Part shown: positions 47,210-59,746 of the stretch, one piece after another | Layout: each line of letters begins with the position of its first letter | How positions within the stretch are numbered: the stretch's first letter is position 1 | Assembly: GCF_019175385.1 (NCBI RefSeq) | Contig: NC_083345.1 | Location: 44,476,098 to 44,540,097, forward strand | Source of the DNA: Lycium barbarum | Lineage: Eukaryota; Streptophyta; Magnoliopsida; Solanales; Solanaceae | Direction of reading: 5' to 3' | Length of the DNA: 64,000 bases | Position numbers and translations under genes: made by a program | Notes under the pieces: generated by a model | What the model was told of the DNA's origin: nothing | Seen by the model: the letters and a program-made list of their open reading frames with translations, nothing else | Database searches by the model: none

Positions 47210-48383
47210 TTACCTAGGTTCTAACCATAACGGACTTAGTTTAAATAGGCTTTGTGTGCTTATTTTAATTACTTCATTTGTTTGTTAACTGTTTTTTACA
47301 TGCTATTAATTGTTTGTTTGATATAAACTACTTATGTGTTACTTGCTTTGATAAAACTGTCATTCCGTTCATATTTCTTCCACTCCTGGAAAACTCACAC
47401 ATATTCACACACTTAAAACGGCTTCGCGGTTCGCGCCCGTGCACTACTAAATTACCCCTTTAGTTGGAATGATCTTGTGGATTTAGTCGATCGGCGGTGC
47501 AGTCGACGGCCACGGACTTTCCACTCCCAAGTTGTCCGCTTGGGGAAACCTTGCGTCATAGGAAACCAACTCTTAGTCAGCCTACGATAGAGTTAAACCA
47601 ACACCTTTATCAGGAGCATACATCTCATGACCTAGGAGGTTTAATACCCTTGGTGTATTAAACCCATTAGACGACTTTACCCAAACGTCCAAGCGGGTTC
47701 ACGATCCCGAGTGACACCAATCATACTTTATGTGCATGTTTGAAGGATAATTGTGCCTAAATATTGACTATTTGCTCTAATTAATTTAACTTTAGGAGGG
47801 AGGGAATGACTAACGTTTTTATGACACGTATGGATTTGCATTGGAGTACAATGAATGACGAAGATCAATGACATCACAAAACGGAGCTGATATTTAGACA
47901 TAGGAAATTGTATTTACTTTACTCAGATTAGGAAACACTTTATGTTGTATTCATTTGACATGTAATAAATATTACACTACCGTTGTACTTTATTTTGGGG
48001 AAATAGAATTTGTTTAATTAATCAAAGCAACGGGATGACGTATTATGGCACACTTTACCCTTCAAACAAACGTTAGGCCTACCTCTGGCACAAAGAGGTC
48101 ACATGCATGTTAGGACGCGTTATTTGTTTGATATACTCGTTTACATTTGTTTGACAACTTTATGAATTATTTGCTACGTGACTTATTTGACTTTATGTGA
48201 TCGTGACTTTACCTAGATATGTTCATTAGACTAACATCATTTACACTTATGTTTCTTTTATTTTATTCCCAAAAAAGTTGATTCGTGTTGACACTCGAGC
48301 TGGCTGACCATCCTTACCTCACAAGGTCAAAGACATCATCATTACCGCGACGTAGTTGGGCTATTCAAGGAAAAGAAATTATT
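47210..48383 (+). other. Leader between primer site and gag
   Basis: About 1.2 kb without a convincing ORF. The gag frame is open upstream to about 48285 but has no ATG there. Likely to hold the packaging signal, which I cannot locate. Confidence 0.5.
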
Positions 48384-50366
48384 ATGTCTGATCCAGCCGC
48401 ATCTATTTCAACTGGTTTGGAAAACATCGTGATCTCTAGTGATCCCCCCGAGACTTCCGAACACAGAACTAATATTCAACATGATGAACATATCGCCCGC
48501 CTGACTCAAGAAATTGAGAATCTACGTGGAGAACTAAATCGGGTTAGGGACTTGACCAATTTATCCCTCACACTCCAAAGTCCACCCCCTGAACCTAGAA
48601 ATACTGCACCAAACCCGTCTCGTTTCCCATCACTCGAATCTCCAGTTCCTGAGCATTTTCCTCCACAAAACAATGCACCTACCAACAACTTACCTTCGAT
48701 CACCCCCGCAAATCCACCAAATCCATCATCCGCCTATACTCCCCCACAAAGTCAACCACCCACTTACATTAACTATACTCCTCCACAAAATCAACCACCC
48801 ACCTATACTACCTATGCTACTCCTAATCCACCACCTACAACTACTCCTCTAAACCCACCAAATCAACCACCTACAAACACCACTTATAACACACCACCTC
48901 CAGTCCAAAACACCCCCACCGTCCAAACTTATCCAACCCAGCATCTACAAGGGGCACATTTTGTAACTCCAAATACACAGTATGTGCCTCCGGTATATGC
49001 AGCGGAAACACAAGCCTTTACCAACCCAGTAACGGTCAGGTTTCAACCCGAGGTAGATCAATACGAGGAAATGGAAAAAGAAGCAAAAGCAAGGGCAGAC
49101 GATATGTTGCTAAAAGAGATTCACAGTCTCAAAGAAGCAATGAGGAACCTTCAAGTTGCCAGGGGAAGCAAGAGCGTAGAATACGAAGATCTGTGTGTTC
49201 AGCCTGACGTTGATTTGCCCGTAGGCTACAAGCCACCGAAATTTGATACATTCAATGGAACAGGCGATCCTCATACACATTTAAGGGCTTATTGCGACAA
49301 ACTGGTTGGAGTAGGAAGAGACCAGAACATAAGGATGAAGCTATTCATAAGAAGCTTATCTGGTGAGGCTCTTACTTGGTATACACAACAGGACGTCCGT
49401 AAATGGCGTGGTTGGAGTGACATGGCGCAAGACTTTATGGACAGATTCAGTTTTAACACCGATATCACGCCTGATAGAGTTTACATGACTAAGTTAACCA
49501 AGAAGTCAACTGAGACGTTCTGTGAGAATGCGTTACGTTGGAGGTCAGAAGCGGCCAGGGTTCAACCTCCGATGAATGATAGAGAAATGACTGCTACCTT
49601 CATTGAATGCCAGGCTGGCGTATTTTATGAGAAAATGATAGGTATGATGGGACAGAAATTCACAGAAGTTGTCCGAATAGGAGAAGCCTTAGAAGAAGGA
49701 ATCAAATCGGGGAAAATTCAGGATCTTATTGCTTTACAGGCAATAAACAAAGCTATTCAATCTGCTTCTATCGGCGGGGTTAAAAAGAAGAAAGAAGATG
49801 TCGCTGCAGTCATGAATATCCAAGGGCATAAGCCGAGCCAAGGCATTACATACTTTAACCACCCACCACAACCTTTCTACCCTTACCACTACCTTGAACC
49901 CTACCAAGCTCCACCATCTCCTTACCCTGTCTACAACGCCCAAGCAAATTACTACCAACCCCGAGCACCTCCATATAAAAACCCACGTCCACATCAATCC
50001 GTTCAAGCTCCAACTTACCAAAATCGACCACACACTACACCTAAAGCCCGCCCAAACCATGACATCAAAAATACCCGTAAGTACACTCAGATCGCTGAAC
50101 CCTTGGCTCAGTTATTCGAAAGACTGAAAGCTGCAGGTCTGATACGACCGGTTGAAGGGAAAATTCCCGATCCTATTCCAAGATGGTTTGATGGTTCCAA
50201 GCGTTGTGCATACCATTCTGGAGTTGCTGGGCACGACACTGAGGATTGCTTTGGTCTTAAAAACAGAATCGAAGCCTTGATCAAGGAAGGAGCGATCCAG
50301 CTCGCTGAAGCTAAGCCCAATGTGGTCCACAATCCTTTACCTACTCACGAAGAGGCCAAGATTTGA
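48384..50366 (+). CDS. Gag of the gag-only element, intact
   Basis: 660 aa from ATG 48384 (MSDPAASISTG). A coiled-coil-like helix at about 40-70 (HIARLTQEIENLRGELNRVR); then a disordered Pro/Asn/Thr-rich stretch to about 225, with repeated QPPTYxxYxxP units; an Arg/Lys/Glu-rich helix; a Retrotrans_gag capsid region (YKPPKFDTFNGTGDPHTHLR, LTWYTQQDVRKW, DFMDRFSFN, CENALRWRSEAARVQPP). After a second Tyr/Pro-rich stretch comes CAYHSGVAGHDTEDC, a zinc-knuckle-like motif. The frame has no stop or shift. Gag would form the particle; polymerase functions must come from another element. A fragment of related sequence continues at 50378-50580 in broken frames. Confidence 0.9.
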   Translation: MSDPAASISTGLENIVISSDPPETSEHRTNIQHDEHIARLTQEIENLRGELNRVRDLTNLSLTLQSPPPEPRNTAPNPSRFPSLESPVPEHFPPQNNAPTNNLPSITPANPPNPSSAYTPPQSQPPTYINYTPPQNQPPTYTTYATPNPPPTTTPLNPPNQPPTNTTYNTPPPVQNTPTVQTYPTQHLQGAHFVTPNTQYVPPVYAAETQAFTNPVTVRFQPEVDQYEEMEKEAKARADDMLLKEIHSLKEAMRNLQVARGSKSVEYEDLCVQPDVDLPVGYKPPKFDTFNGTGDPHTHLRAYCDKLVGVGRDQNIRMKLFIRSLSGEALTWYTQQDVRKWRGWSDMAQDFMDRFSFNTDITPDRVYMTKLTKKSTETFCENALRWRSEAARVQPPMNDREMTATFIECQAGVFYEKMIGMMGQKFTEVVRIGEALEEGIKSGKIQDLIALQAINKAIQSASIGGVKKKKEDVAAVMNIQGHKPSQGITYFNHPPQPFYPYHYLEPYQAPPSPYPVYNAQANYYQPRAPPYKNPRPHQSVQAPTYQNRPHTTPKARPNHDIKNTRKYTQIAEPLAQLFERLKAAGLIRPVEGKIPDPIPRWFDGSKRCAYHSGVAGHDTEDCFGLKNRIEALIKEGAIQLAEAKPNVVHNPLPTHEEAKI

Positions 50367-52016
50367 AAGAATCCAGTGTGTCAATTGGAAAAGTGGGAAG
50401 GGGACATGTCATCAACTTTTGTCGCTCCCGTAGGAACAATCCAAAGACAAACACATATGAAGATTACTACTACAACTACTCACAATACCGAGACATCGAC
50501 CATATGGGGTGTCGAACTATGAGAGACTCTGAAGAATTGGACTCGTACTCCGTCCCTGATTCGCCGCGAGTCTTGGTAGTGTGAACATGTAGTGAACTTG
50601 TTTTTTTTAAATTGAGGCTTGAATCGTACCCAAACTTTTGTTTGTTTTGCTTCGTCTTTTGGAAGCTTAAATTGCAAAAAACTATGAATGCATTTCTGAT
50701 TTTTCCTTAATCATCCATTATTGTTATTTTCTACTTTATTTATCAAAACTGCCAACTCTACGATTGTGACATAAAATGAACGATGAATAACATAGTCTCG
50801 AGAAAATAATAAAGAATTTAGAGGATAAAACAAGATTCCAGATGAAAGAGATCGAAATAGCCGATAGACAATGACACAAGCATCAAGGCTATCAGTCAAG
50901 AAGAAATCAAAGTACGACATTATATTAAACAACCTAGTTTGCAACCTTTCCTTAAAGTACGAACTACGTTCCGACCTGATTCCCGAGGTGGGATACGTAG
51001 GCAGCCTATATAGGGTTCGGTTGTATTATAACAGAAAATCAAAAAAAAAATCCTTATACAAGGAGAACTACACATGGATGGATTCCCTCGTTAGGATATC
51101 AACATACGGGACAGTCGTATTTAGTTATAAATCCAACAAACATTTTGCCATTTACATAATAGAACTACGCTGACCTGATTCCTTTGGAGGGATACGTAGG
51201 CAACCTATACAAGGTTCGGTCATACCGCAACATAAATTTAGCATACTCTTCTGAACCCAAAACTGGGGCATATTTTGAAAAGATATAGACAAAAGAACAA
51301 TTGTGCATCGACAAGATTAAGGCTACCAGACAGGAAGTATTATGAACCAATTACTTTAGAAGTGTCACAATCTAAAGTTGGCAGAATATTTTACAACTTA
51401 CATATATATACATTTACACATATATCTTTTCTTATATACATATACTTACGTATATATCTTTCCTTATACATATACTTACATACACACCTTTCAAATGAAA
51501 CACTTTCTTTCAATTGTTTCACTACTGTTTATCTACCGAGGTTTGAACGGAGATCACAAGATCCAAATAAATAAGACGAATGGAGCAGCCAACAACGTCA
51601 AGCTTCGAGTCAACACGAATCAACTTCCCCCTCCCAAACTAAGAATTTTTCTTTGAGTGCAGGAACCTAAAATCGCGAGATCAACAGTCAAGTCTATCAA
51701 TCAGGGCCAAAAGCATCATTTGGCTCATTATGGCCTCGCCTCAAAAGCCATACGGCTTTTACTTCCAACTTTATCTTTTAATTTATTTTATTTTATTTTT
51801 ATCACAATAATTTTATGACTTTATATACCTGTTTTGTAGGTTGACGAGATTGAAGGCGAATTAAATCAGGATTTCGTGTCCCTAATTTGGCCTGTCACGA
51901 TACCATCAATATCATTAGCCGAGCGATCTGACTCTTACTTTACTCTCCGTTTTAATATTTATTTTAAATACTTTAATGACTTTACTTTAAATTTTGTAGA
52001 AATCAATATCACACTC
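50367..52016 (+). other. 3' noncoding region, first part, of the gag-only element
   Basis: Position where pol would lie, but no pol homology is seen. It holds two copies of a 58-bp segment (50962-51020 and 51162-51219) around GGGATACGTAGGCARCCTAT, TA/CA-rich stretches at 51400-51490, and a 7-bp-stem hairpin AAAAGCC-ATAC-GGCTTTT at 51743-51760. Confidence 0.7.
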
Positions 52017-53520
52017 CGAGGATAATTATACACTTTAGGCTCGTCCGCCTTTAATAGGACATTTTAGGCTCGTCCGCCTTTAATAGGACATCATTTCTTC
52101 AAATGCCCGCATTGCATATGCACTACTGCTTTCAAATGCCCGCACTGCAAAGGCACCGCACCGTCATTGCATTATTACTTTCAAATGCCCTGCAAAGGGA
52201 CAATATCATTGTTCGCAAACGCACAACATTTAGGCTCGTCCGCCTTTAATATGATACTTTAGGCTCGTCCGCCTTTAATAGGACACTTTAGGCTCGTCCG
52301 CCTTTAATAGGACATTTTAGGCTCGTCCGCCTTTAATAGGATATCATTTCTTTAAATGCCTCACACAGCATATGCATCATGTCCTCGAAAACAACCGGAG
52401 ACATACATGGGTTTGTCCACCCTAAAATGGGATACATCGGGTTCGTCCACCCTAAAATAGGACATAGTGGGTCCTTCCACCCTAAAATACGAATTCACAT
52501 TTTTATCCTGAACTTTACAGGATTGCATCAAGTTTTCGAAAACAACCGGAAACATTATCCTGAACTTTATAGGGTTTGCATTAAATCTCTGAAAACAACC
52601 GGAGATATCATTTACATTTTATCCTGAACTTTACAGGATTGCATCAAGTTTCCGAAAACAACCAGAAACATTATCCTGAACTATACAGGGTTTGCATCAT
52701 TAAATCTCCGAAAACAACCGGAGACATCATTTGCATTTTATCCTGAACTTTATGGGATTGCATCAAGTCTCCAAGGACAACTGGAGACATCATTTACAAA
52801 CTGTAACGACTTTATCCGAAACTTTGCAGGGATTATTATTAAGTCTCCGAAGACAACCGGGGGCATCATTCGGCTATACAACCTCTATGCATAAGCCAGA
52901 CGGCTACACTATCACTCTACTCTGCCAATTACTTTATCATTTACTTTACCAACTTTAACAACTTTATCCTGAACTTTGCAGGGATTATCATCAAGTCTCC
53001 GAAGACAACCGGCGGCATCATTCGGCTATACAGCCTCACATGCATAAGCCAGACGGCTACACTATGACTTTACTCTCTACTTTATCATTCACTTTACCAA
53101 CTCTAACGATTTTACCTTGAACTTTACAAGAATTATCATTAAGCCTCCGAAGACAATCAGAGATATATCATCAAGTTTCCGAAGACAACCGGAGATATAT
53201 CATCGAGTCCCCGAAGACAACCGGAGACATCACATGGCTACACAGCCTCACCTGCATAAGCCAAACGGCTACACACTTACTTTACTCTATACTTTATCGC
53301 TTTATTTCATCATCTACTTTACCTACTTTACCTTAAATTTCGCAGATATCATTTATCATCGAGTCCCGGAAGACAGCCGGAAGCCTCATTAGCATTTAAA
53401 GTCTTCAAATACAACTGGAGATATTCAGCATAAACATCGCGCATTCATTCAAGTCCTGGAAGACAACCAGAGACAACATTTGGCCACACTGCCTCATTAT
53501 AAGCCGCACGGCTTCGTCTT
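52017..53520 (+). repeat. Tandem-repeat and hairpin array in the 3' region of the gag-only element
   Basis: Starts with 29-bp units, TTAGGCTCGTCCGCCTTTAA plus 9 bases (copies at about 52035, 52064, 52231, 52260, 52289, 52318). From 52381, fourteen 22-nt hairpin units follow, with consensus GTCTCCG, loop AAGACAAC, CGGAGAC. They alternate with CCTG-AACTTTA-CAGG units and AGCC-NNAC-GGCT units. Stems differ between copies with matching changes on both arms. Repeat-rich 3' regions are known for Tat/Ogre elements; the alternating hairpins are read directly here. Confidence 0.85.
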
Positions 53521-54264
53521 ATTCTCACACTCATATTTACTATTATTTTACACTCTTTATAAGTTTTACACTGTTAACTTTACCCCAGACTTTATTACTA
53601 ATTTTTTACATGAATTTCAGAAAGTACAATCTACATATAGAGACATAGCGCAACGTGGAACTTTATCTTACGCAGTGAACTGGGGCAAACACGCTAAAGA
53701 GGAATATCAAACTCACAAGCAAGGTTCACGGATCTACTCTCGAACTCGACTCCGCCTACGTCCACAAACATGTGATGCGTAGGTTATCCAAAATTTCCTT
53801 TCATATCCACCGCTAAAACTCTATTTCAATCAACTCTTTTCACAATCTCATATTCCTTTCTACACCCCCAGCGTCTCCATAACTCAACACTGGGGCATTT
53901 TTGGAGAATTTACATCGTGGCTAGTAAAGTCCTACTTAAAGGTGTGTTGCGCGCCACATTTATAATTAGGAGGCTATAAGCATATGTTCCATTCTTGAAC
54001 GTTCTCGTCACCTGTCTGCAACCCCCGCAAGATTATGAATCCACAAAAACTTTCGAACTACGCATGACCTTAGTGCAGCCCTAGATATGTAAACAACTCG
54101 AAGCTGAGATTCGGCCATAATCTTCCATAATTCCTTCGGTCCTCATAATATTTTTCATCAATTTTCCAAAATCGTACTTTCTTATAAATTCATATTTGTT
54201 TGTCGGAATAAAATTGGCTACTACGTCAACTTCTTCGCCCGAAGATTCTTACATCATCTCCAAT
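53521..54264 (+). other. 3' noncoding region, last part, of the gag-only element
   Basis: No ORF with recognizable homology; contains TGTGATGCGTAGG, related to the GATACGTAGG motif upstream. Confidence 0.5.
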
Positions 54265-54278
54265 CGAAGAGGGGCATC
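54265..54278 (+). other. Polypurine tract of the gag-only element
   Basis: GAAGAGGGGCATC directly before the 3' LTR at 54279. Confidence 0.7.
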
Positions 54279-57200
54279 TGTTGACACCCAATTTTGTCCC
54301 TCTTTTATTTAATTTATTCGGGTTTCTGAATTTACTAATGATCTAAATTCTTTATTTTTTCACAATATTTTATTGCTACTACTATTAATATCACTACTTT
54401 TATTTTCAACATTACATGTATTACTTTACCACAAATTTGAAATGATTCGTCATTATTTCATTTTTTTTAGGGTTTGGACTCGTTAAATTAATTACAAGAC
54501 AACACTTTGTAAAATATTTATTTTTCTACATACTAATTATTTATTGTCTTTACATAATATATATTTTACCAGTTATTAAATTAGAAGCTCAAAAATAATT
54601 AAATAGAGGAGGAAGGACTAACAATCTTCAGCCAAATTAATGGCTTAAAATACAAATACAATGTTATTCCCCTACTCAAATAATCAGCCCACATTATTTC
54701 CCTACCAGCCCATTACCTAAATCTACCCGGTCCAGCCCAACAATTTTTACCCGACCCGGTCCAATTCCCCCCTAAACCTAACCCCTTCCTCTTTCTCTTT
54801 CTTTTCTTTTCTTTCTCCGCCTCCTCTGTCCTCTCTCTCTTTTCCCTCTCCCTTTGCCCTAATTTCTCCTCCATCTCACCCGCCTCCCTTTCTCCTTCCT
54901 TCACCATCATCTCCATTCTCCCACACCCACGTTCTCCCTCTGCACTTCCACATCTCCTTGTCCCCCCACGCCTTCGTCTCTCTCCTCACGTTCTCCCCAC
55001 ACCCACGCCTCTGCCATCTTTCCCTGACACTTCCACCACGCCTGTTCCCCGCTTCCTCTCTCTCATACGCTCCTCTTCACTCTCAACTCTATAAATAATG
55101 AAGAATTACTCAATTGAAAGGGGGGACTGGACATTGTTTAGAAAAAAGAGGACTTGATTTAGCAAGAAACCGACAATCAAAAAAGAAAAGGATCTGGAAC
55201 CAAAAATTCTCTACAAAACACAAGTTTAAACATCAAATATAGCCTGACTCTAAAAAGAACAGCCAACGATTACTCTATTTGTTGGTTGGAAACTTTGTCA
55301 CTTTAATCGGGTTCTTCGAGTTCGAGTAGATTCGTGACCGTCGACACCCACTTCACTGCACCCACAAAAGGTCAGTACGTTCTTTTTCTTTCAATTCTGA
55401 AGTTTCGAATATGTTCGCGTGTTTGTTTCGCTTTGGTTGAATCCCAGTTTATGACTTGTAGTATCGAGCATGTTCATGTTTTAGTTAGTCTAATTTCGAT
55501 TTAGTAATGAATAATGTTTATATGTTCGTGTCTTAATTCGGTTTAATTTCTGTTCAATAGTTGAATAGCATTGTGCATGTTCCTGTTTGATCAGTTTGAT
55601 CTCGGTTAGGTGGTTAACAACATCTATAGGTCGATATATTAATCTGGTTTTAAGTTAATCTTGTCTTATTTGATGTTGTGGTCATTTAGCTTTATATGCG
55701 TTTGGAGGATTAGTCATATATAGACTTAAAACTCGTTTGCATATTTTGGTTAAATTATGAGTTAGCTTTAGGTTAGCAATCCTCCATTCTCTTCCATCTT
55801 TGCGATTTTACATTCCTCTGTTTTTTTTTTTTTTTGCTACATCTGCTTTTCTGTTGCCTGTCGAATTTGGTTGTCATGTTCTAGAGTAATATTTACCTTC
55901 TGCCTAGTTTAATTATCGGTTTAGTATAGTTTAGTTATCAATGTTTGGTGTAATATGTATGTCCTGTTGTCGTAGTATCATAGTCAGTTCGTTTAGCCTA
56001 GTTGTCGTATAGCATAATATGAACTACCATCTCTGTGTTTAATTTAGTTTTTGGTCGCGATTATGACAATGCTTGTCTCCAGTGACTGGTTCAGATTTTC
56101 TCTGGATTAAGTTTGGTTCTCAGTTAGTGGGGGTTCTGTGTGGTGCAGCTGTTTAGAAGTATATGTTTTAGTAGTTATTGTTTCCCTTTTATTTTCCAGA
56201 CCTTTTGACCACCCTCAATCTCAATGCTTATTTGCTGGGTTGTTTGAATTAGAATAGATTAGGGTATTGAAATAGCTAATCAGGAAAACAAAACTGTCGT
56301 TTGTACACTAATTCGATATAGCTGTTGGTATAACATGGGCCCAGTTTTGAGCAGCTCGTTAAATGATTGATACAAGTCGGAATACTGAAAACGTCAATGT
56401 AGTTTTAAGTGTCGATTGAGAAATAGTTATTGGCACCATGGTCCTCCTCATTCCCTTTCCTCTTAAGGTGTTTATGTTATCTATACTTGATATATAAGAA
56501 TACATCTGAACTTTGACATAATACTCTTCTGTATTCCAGTTTACTTTGATCACTCTCGAAACTATACTAATGTATAAGTGTTGAGCATGTGTATGGTATT
56601 CTTCTGTTTTGAAATGGGATTTTCCCTGTGCAAATCTGTCTCCCTCAAATGCTTGTTCTTTCTATGAATCTGCCAATTTTAAAATCTGTTTAGTGATTCT
56701 GTTTGCAAACAAAAATAAAATATGCTGCTTTAGGTCCATCGAATATAAACTGAACATTAGTTTAAATCCTTGATTATCCAAGTTCTTTCGTTTGTTATTT
56801 AAAATCCCGAACCTTCATGTCTTTACTGTTTTCTGTTGCTGTTGGTTTGTAACGAAATGTTTCTGTTTAGATAAGATCATGCAGATGCTCGTATGAACAT
56901 GTTTGACTTCTGATATGCTGATGAATCATGAAAACAGACATTAAACATTCTTTTTTTTTGTCGATTCTCGTCGTTCGGGATTTAACCCATCGTTCACTGA
57001 TACCACCTATTCCTTTCGGCATTTCAACTAGAATGTCATGGGTCGCATGATCTGTTTAAATTCGGTACGAGTTTTAAGGCTTGGCAGATTCAGTTTAAAT
57101 CGGGTTTGAGTTCCTGCAATCATGGTTTGCCTTCTTTGTGTCTAAAAAAATGTGATGGCGATCTACTGCCCATTTTATCTTTGTTTTACCTATCATCAGT

Positions 57201-58576
57201 TCAGTTAGCTTCTGTTTTAGACCGAATACCATCCCTTTTCATTTTCACCACAAGTGTTCAGAATTCTATGTGCCTGCTTTATGCTACATCTATCATAGTT
57301 GCTTCTTTTCTTGTTGTTTATTTAGAAGACATTAATATACTAATCATATAGTTGAATGCCATTGGCCCGTCTTGAATTTGCATTACATATGTCCTATTTT
57401 ATTTATTGGGATATACACTAATCCTTCTCTTTTATTTTATGCATGACATCTCGCATACGAGTCCAAGCGACTCGTCATCCTCCTCCGCATTCGATGTTGG
57501 GCCAAAGCCCAATAAATTTTCCTCTCTAGTAGCAGCCAATTCGCAGCCAAACAAGGAAATAAAAAATCTGGGCCGAAGCCCAATAGGTGTGACAACAGCA
57601 GCAACACATAAAAAACTGTTACTGGGCCGAAGCCCAACTGCAAACGGATCTCAGCAATCCAAATGGGCCAAGCCCATTTACATTATATCTATCCCTCTAT
57701 TTTTATTTTTGTGCGCATTTAACATGTATTGTATGACTAACATTTATGCTTGTTAATTGAGATAAAGTTTAGTAACATTAAGGGTTTTAGTTTAGTAATG
57801 GGTAGTTAATTCCACAAATTACATTCACTTCTATTTTTAAAACTATTTATAGTATCTATAACATTTATTTGAGTAATTGATTTTCAAATTAGCATGACTA
57901 CATCTTTTGGCTAAGGGAATCATAATTTATGCTTACTATTTTAGAAGTTTAAAACGTTACAAATTTTACACTAACGTTAGCTTATATCAAGAAATAAAAA
58001 GCAAATTAGTTTCAACGGGTAACTTTTTCACTTCAGTTCCTATCCAACACTTGAAATACATATTTGTTTAAAACAACCTTCGCACAATATACGTTGAACT
58101 AATAGTCTTTCTATAAAACTTTATTAAAGAACTCTTTTAAATTTGTTAGTCATTTTCTCCAAAACATATAAACATTACACATCCTGTTTCTTTTAGAACT
58201 AAACTCTTTATGCAACTATTATTTTCTACAAGTTTTACGTTAAATAACTTTAGGAATACTTATAAGATATTTTCTTAAACATTTAACGTCACATTTACAC
58301 TTAGCCTAATTAAATTTTAAGTCCGGTCGGTTAACCATTGTTAATGGGTCTTAAAGGATGCCTAATACCTTCCCTTTAGACTAATTGAACCCTTACCTAG
58401 AATCTTAAGTATCGCAGAACTTAAACAGAGCTAACTTTAAACATAACTTTAATAAACTTTGGGTGTCCTAATTCACCGTTAAATTAATTAGGTGGCGACT
58501 CCTTAAAATAAACAAAAGCAGGAATCTCCAATATGTCGTACTTCTAATTTAACCCGGTTAAAATGGGGTATGACAT
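54279..58576 (+). repeat. 3' LTR of the gag-only element (4298 bp)
   Basis: Collinear with 42890-47188 with a few dozen substitutions and small indels, for example a deletion in the T-run near 55820. Ends GGGTATGACA. Confidence 0.95.
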
Positions 58577-59058
58577 CGGGTTTGTCGCATTTAAAAGTTT
58601 TACATTCACAGCCAACTTCTTCTTGTAGTGCAAACTTTGATGAATATAACGTTTATTTGATGCAGCCAAATGTAGATATCAAAGAATTGGATGACTTGGA
58701 CGTCTTAGCATGGTGGAAGAAGTACAAGGCAAGTTATCTGGTACTTTCAAGAATGGCTCGAGATATTCTTACGGTTCAAGTATCAACCGTGGCTTCAGAG
58801 AGCGCATTTAGCCAAGGAAGACAGCAAATTGGAGACCATAGACATTCATTATCCGGCTTTAGCTTGCAAGTACTAGTGTGCATTCGCGATTGGATTAGAT
58901 CGGAGTGACGCAACCAAAACTTAGAAGCGGAGGAAGGCGAAGAGGAAGAAATTGAAGATTTGATAGCTAGTGGACCGGACCAAATGGAAGACTTTGAAGA
59001 TATTTCCATGGAAGAATATGATATGGGGAAAATTAACGAAATGATTCAGAATTGGTGA
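58577..59058 (+). pseudogene. hAT transposase, C-terminal part (dimerization domain)
   Basis: Continues the frame of 42889 across the insertion (the duplicated TCGGG is counted once). It has the hAT C-terminal dimerization motif: LDVLAWWKKYKASYLVLSRMARDILTVQVSTVASES-AFS. A TGA at 58906-58908 interrupts; acidic coding sequence goes on to a TGA at 59056-59058 (...EEYDMGKINEMIQNW). Confidence 0.88.
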
Positions 59059-59159
59059 TTTTATTATTCTACTATTTCTGTACAACTCATGTATTATTTG
59101 CAAGTTAAAAAAAACTACAACTTGCAAATAAATGTTATCCAAGAATGAATAAAATATAT

Positions 59160-59384
59160 GGCTCATTGAACTTTATATATAAGTTATATATATTAAGTTA
59201 TACATATATATAAGTTATATATAACTTAAACATATTTATATATATTAAGTTATATAACCTAAGTATATTGATACATATATTGATATATATAAGTATATTC
59301 TTACTATTTTTTAGGTATATATATATGTATACGTATATACGAATTTGTAAACTTAGAAAAAAATTAAGCTATAAATAACATAAG

Positions 59385-59461
<77 letters not shown>

Positions 59462-59680
59462 CCTAAGTATATTGATATATATACGTATATTCTTACTATA
59501 TTTTAGGTATATGTAGTATAACACTATAACTTAAGCATATAACTTAATATATATATATATATGTATACACGTATATTCTGTATTGCTGACTTGCTGTTAG
59601 CCTGTTAGTCAGTAAATATTTAAACTTTACTTATAAACTTGTATAACATATGTAAATATACCTACAATATACTAATAAAT

Positions 59681-59746
<66 letters not shown>

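Larger units (their letters stand above)
42890..58576 (+). mobile_element. Gag-only LTR retrotransposon (TR-GAG-like, Tat/Ogre-type), 15.7 kb
   Basis: LTRs 42890-47188 and 54279-58576, TGTTGACACCC...GGGTATGACA, flanked by a perfect 5-bp duplication, TCGGG (42885-42889, 58577-58581). The inside is 7090 bp and holds one long gag ORF, with no protease, RT, RNase H or integrase in either strand. This is the layout described for TR-GAG elements, nonautonomous retrotransposons that keep gag. Very long LTRs, the TGGCGACTC primer site and a repeat-rich 3' region point to Ogre-like relatives in the Tat lineage. The LTRs look about 99% identical by eye, so insertion is recent. Confidence 0.92.

Noticed and set aside
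52017..53480. CRISPR-like array
   Set aside because: The spacing and repeat lengths vary, repeats diverge, and this is a plant LTR retrotransposon 3' region, not a prokaryotic locus.
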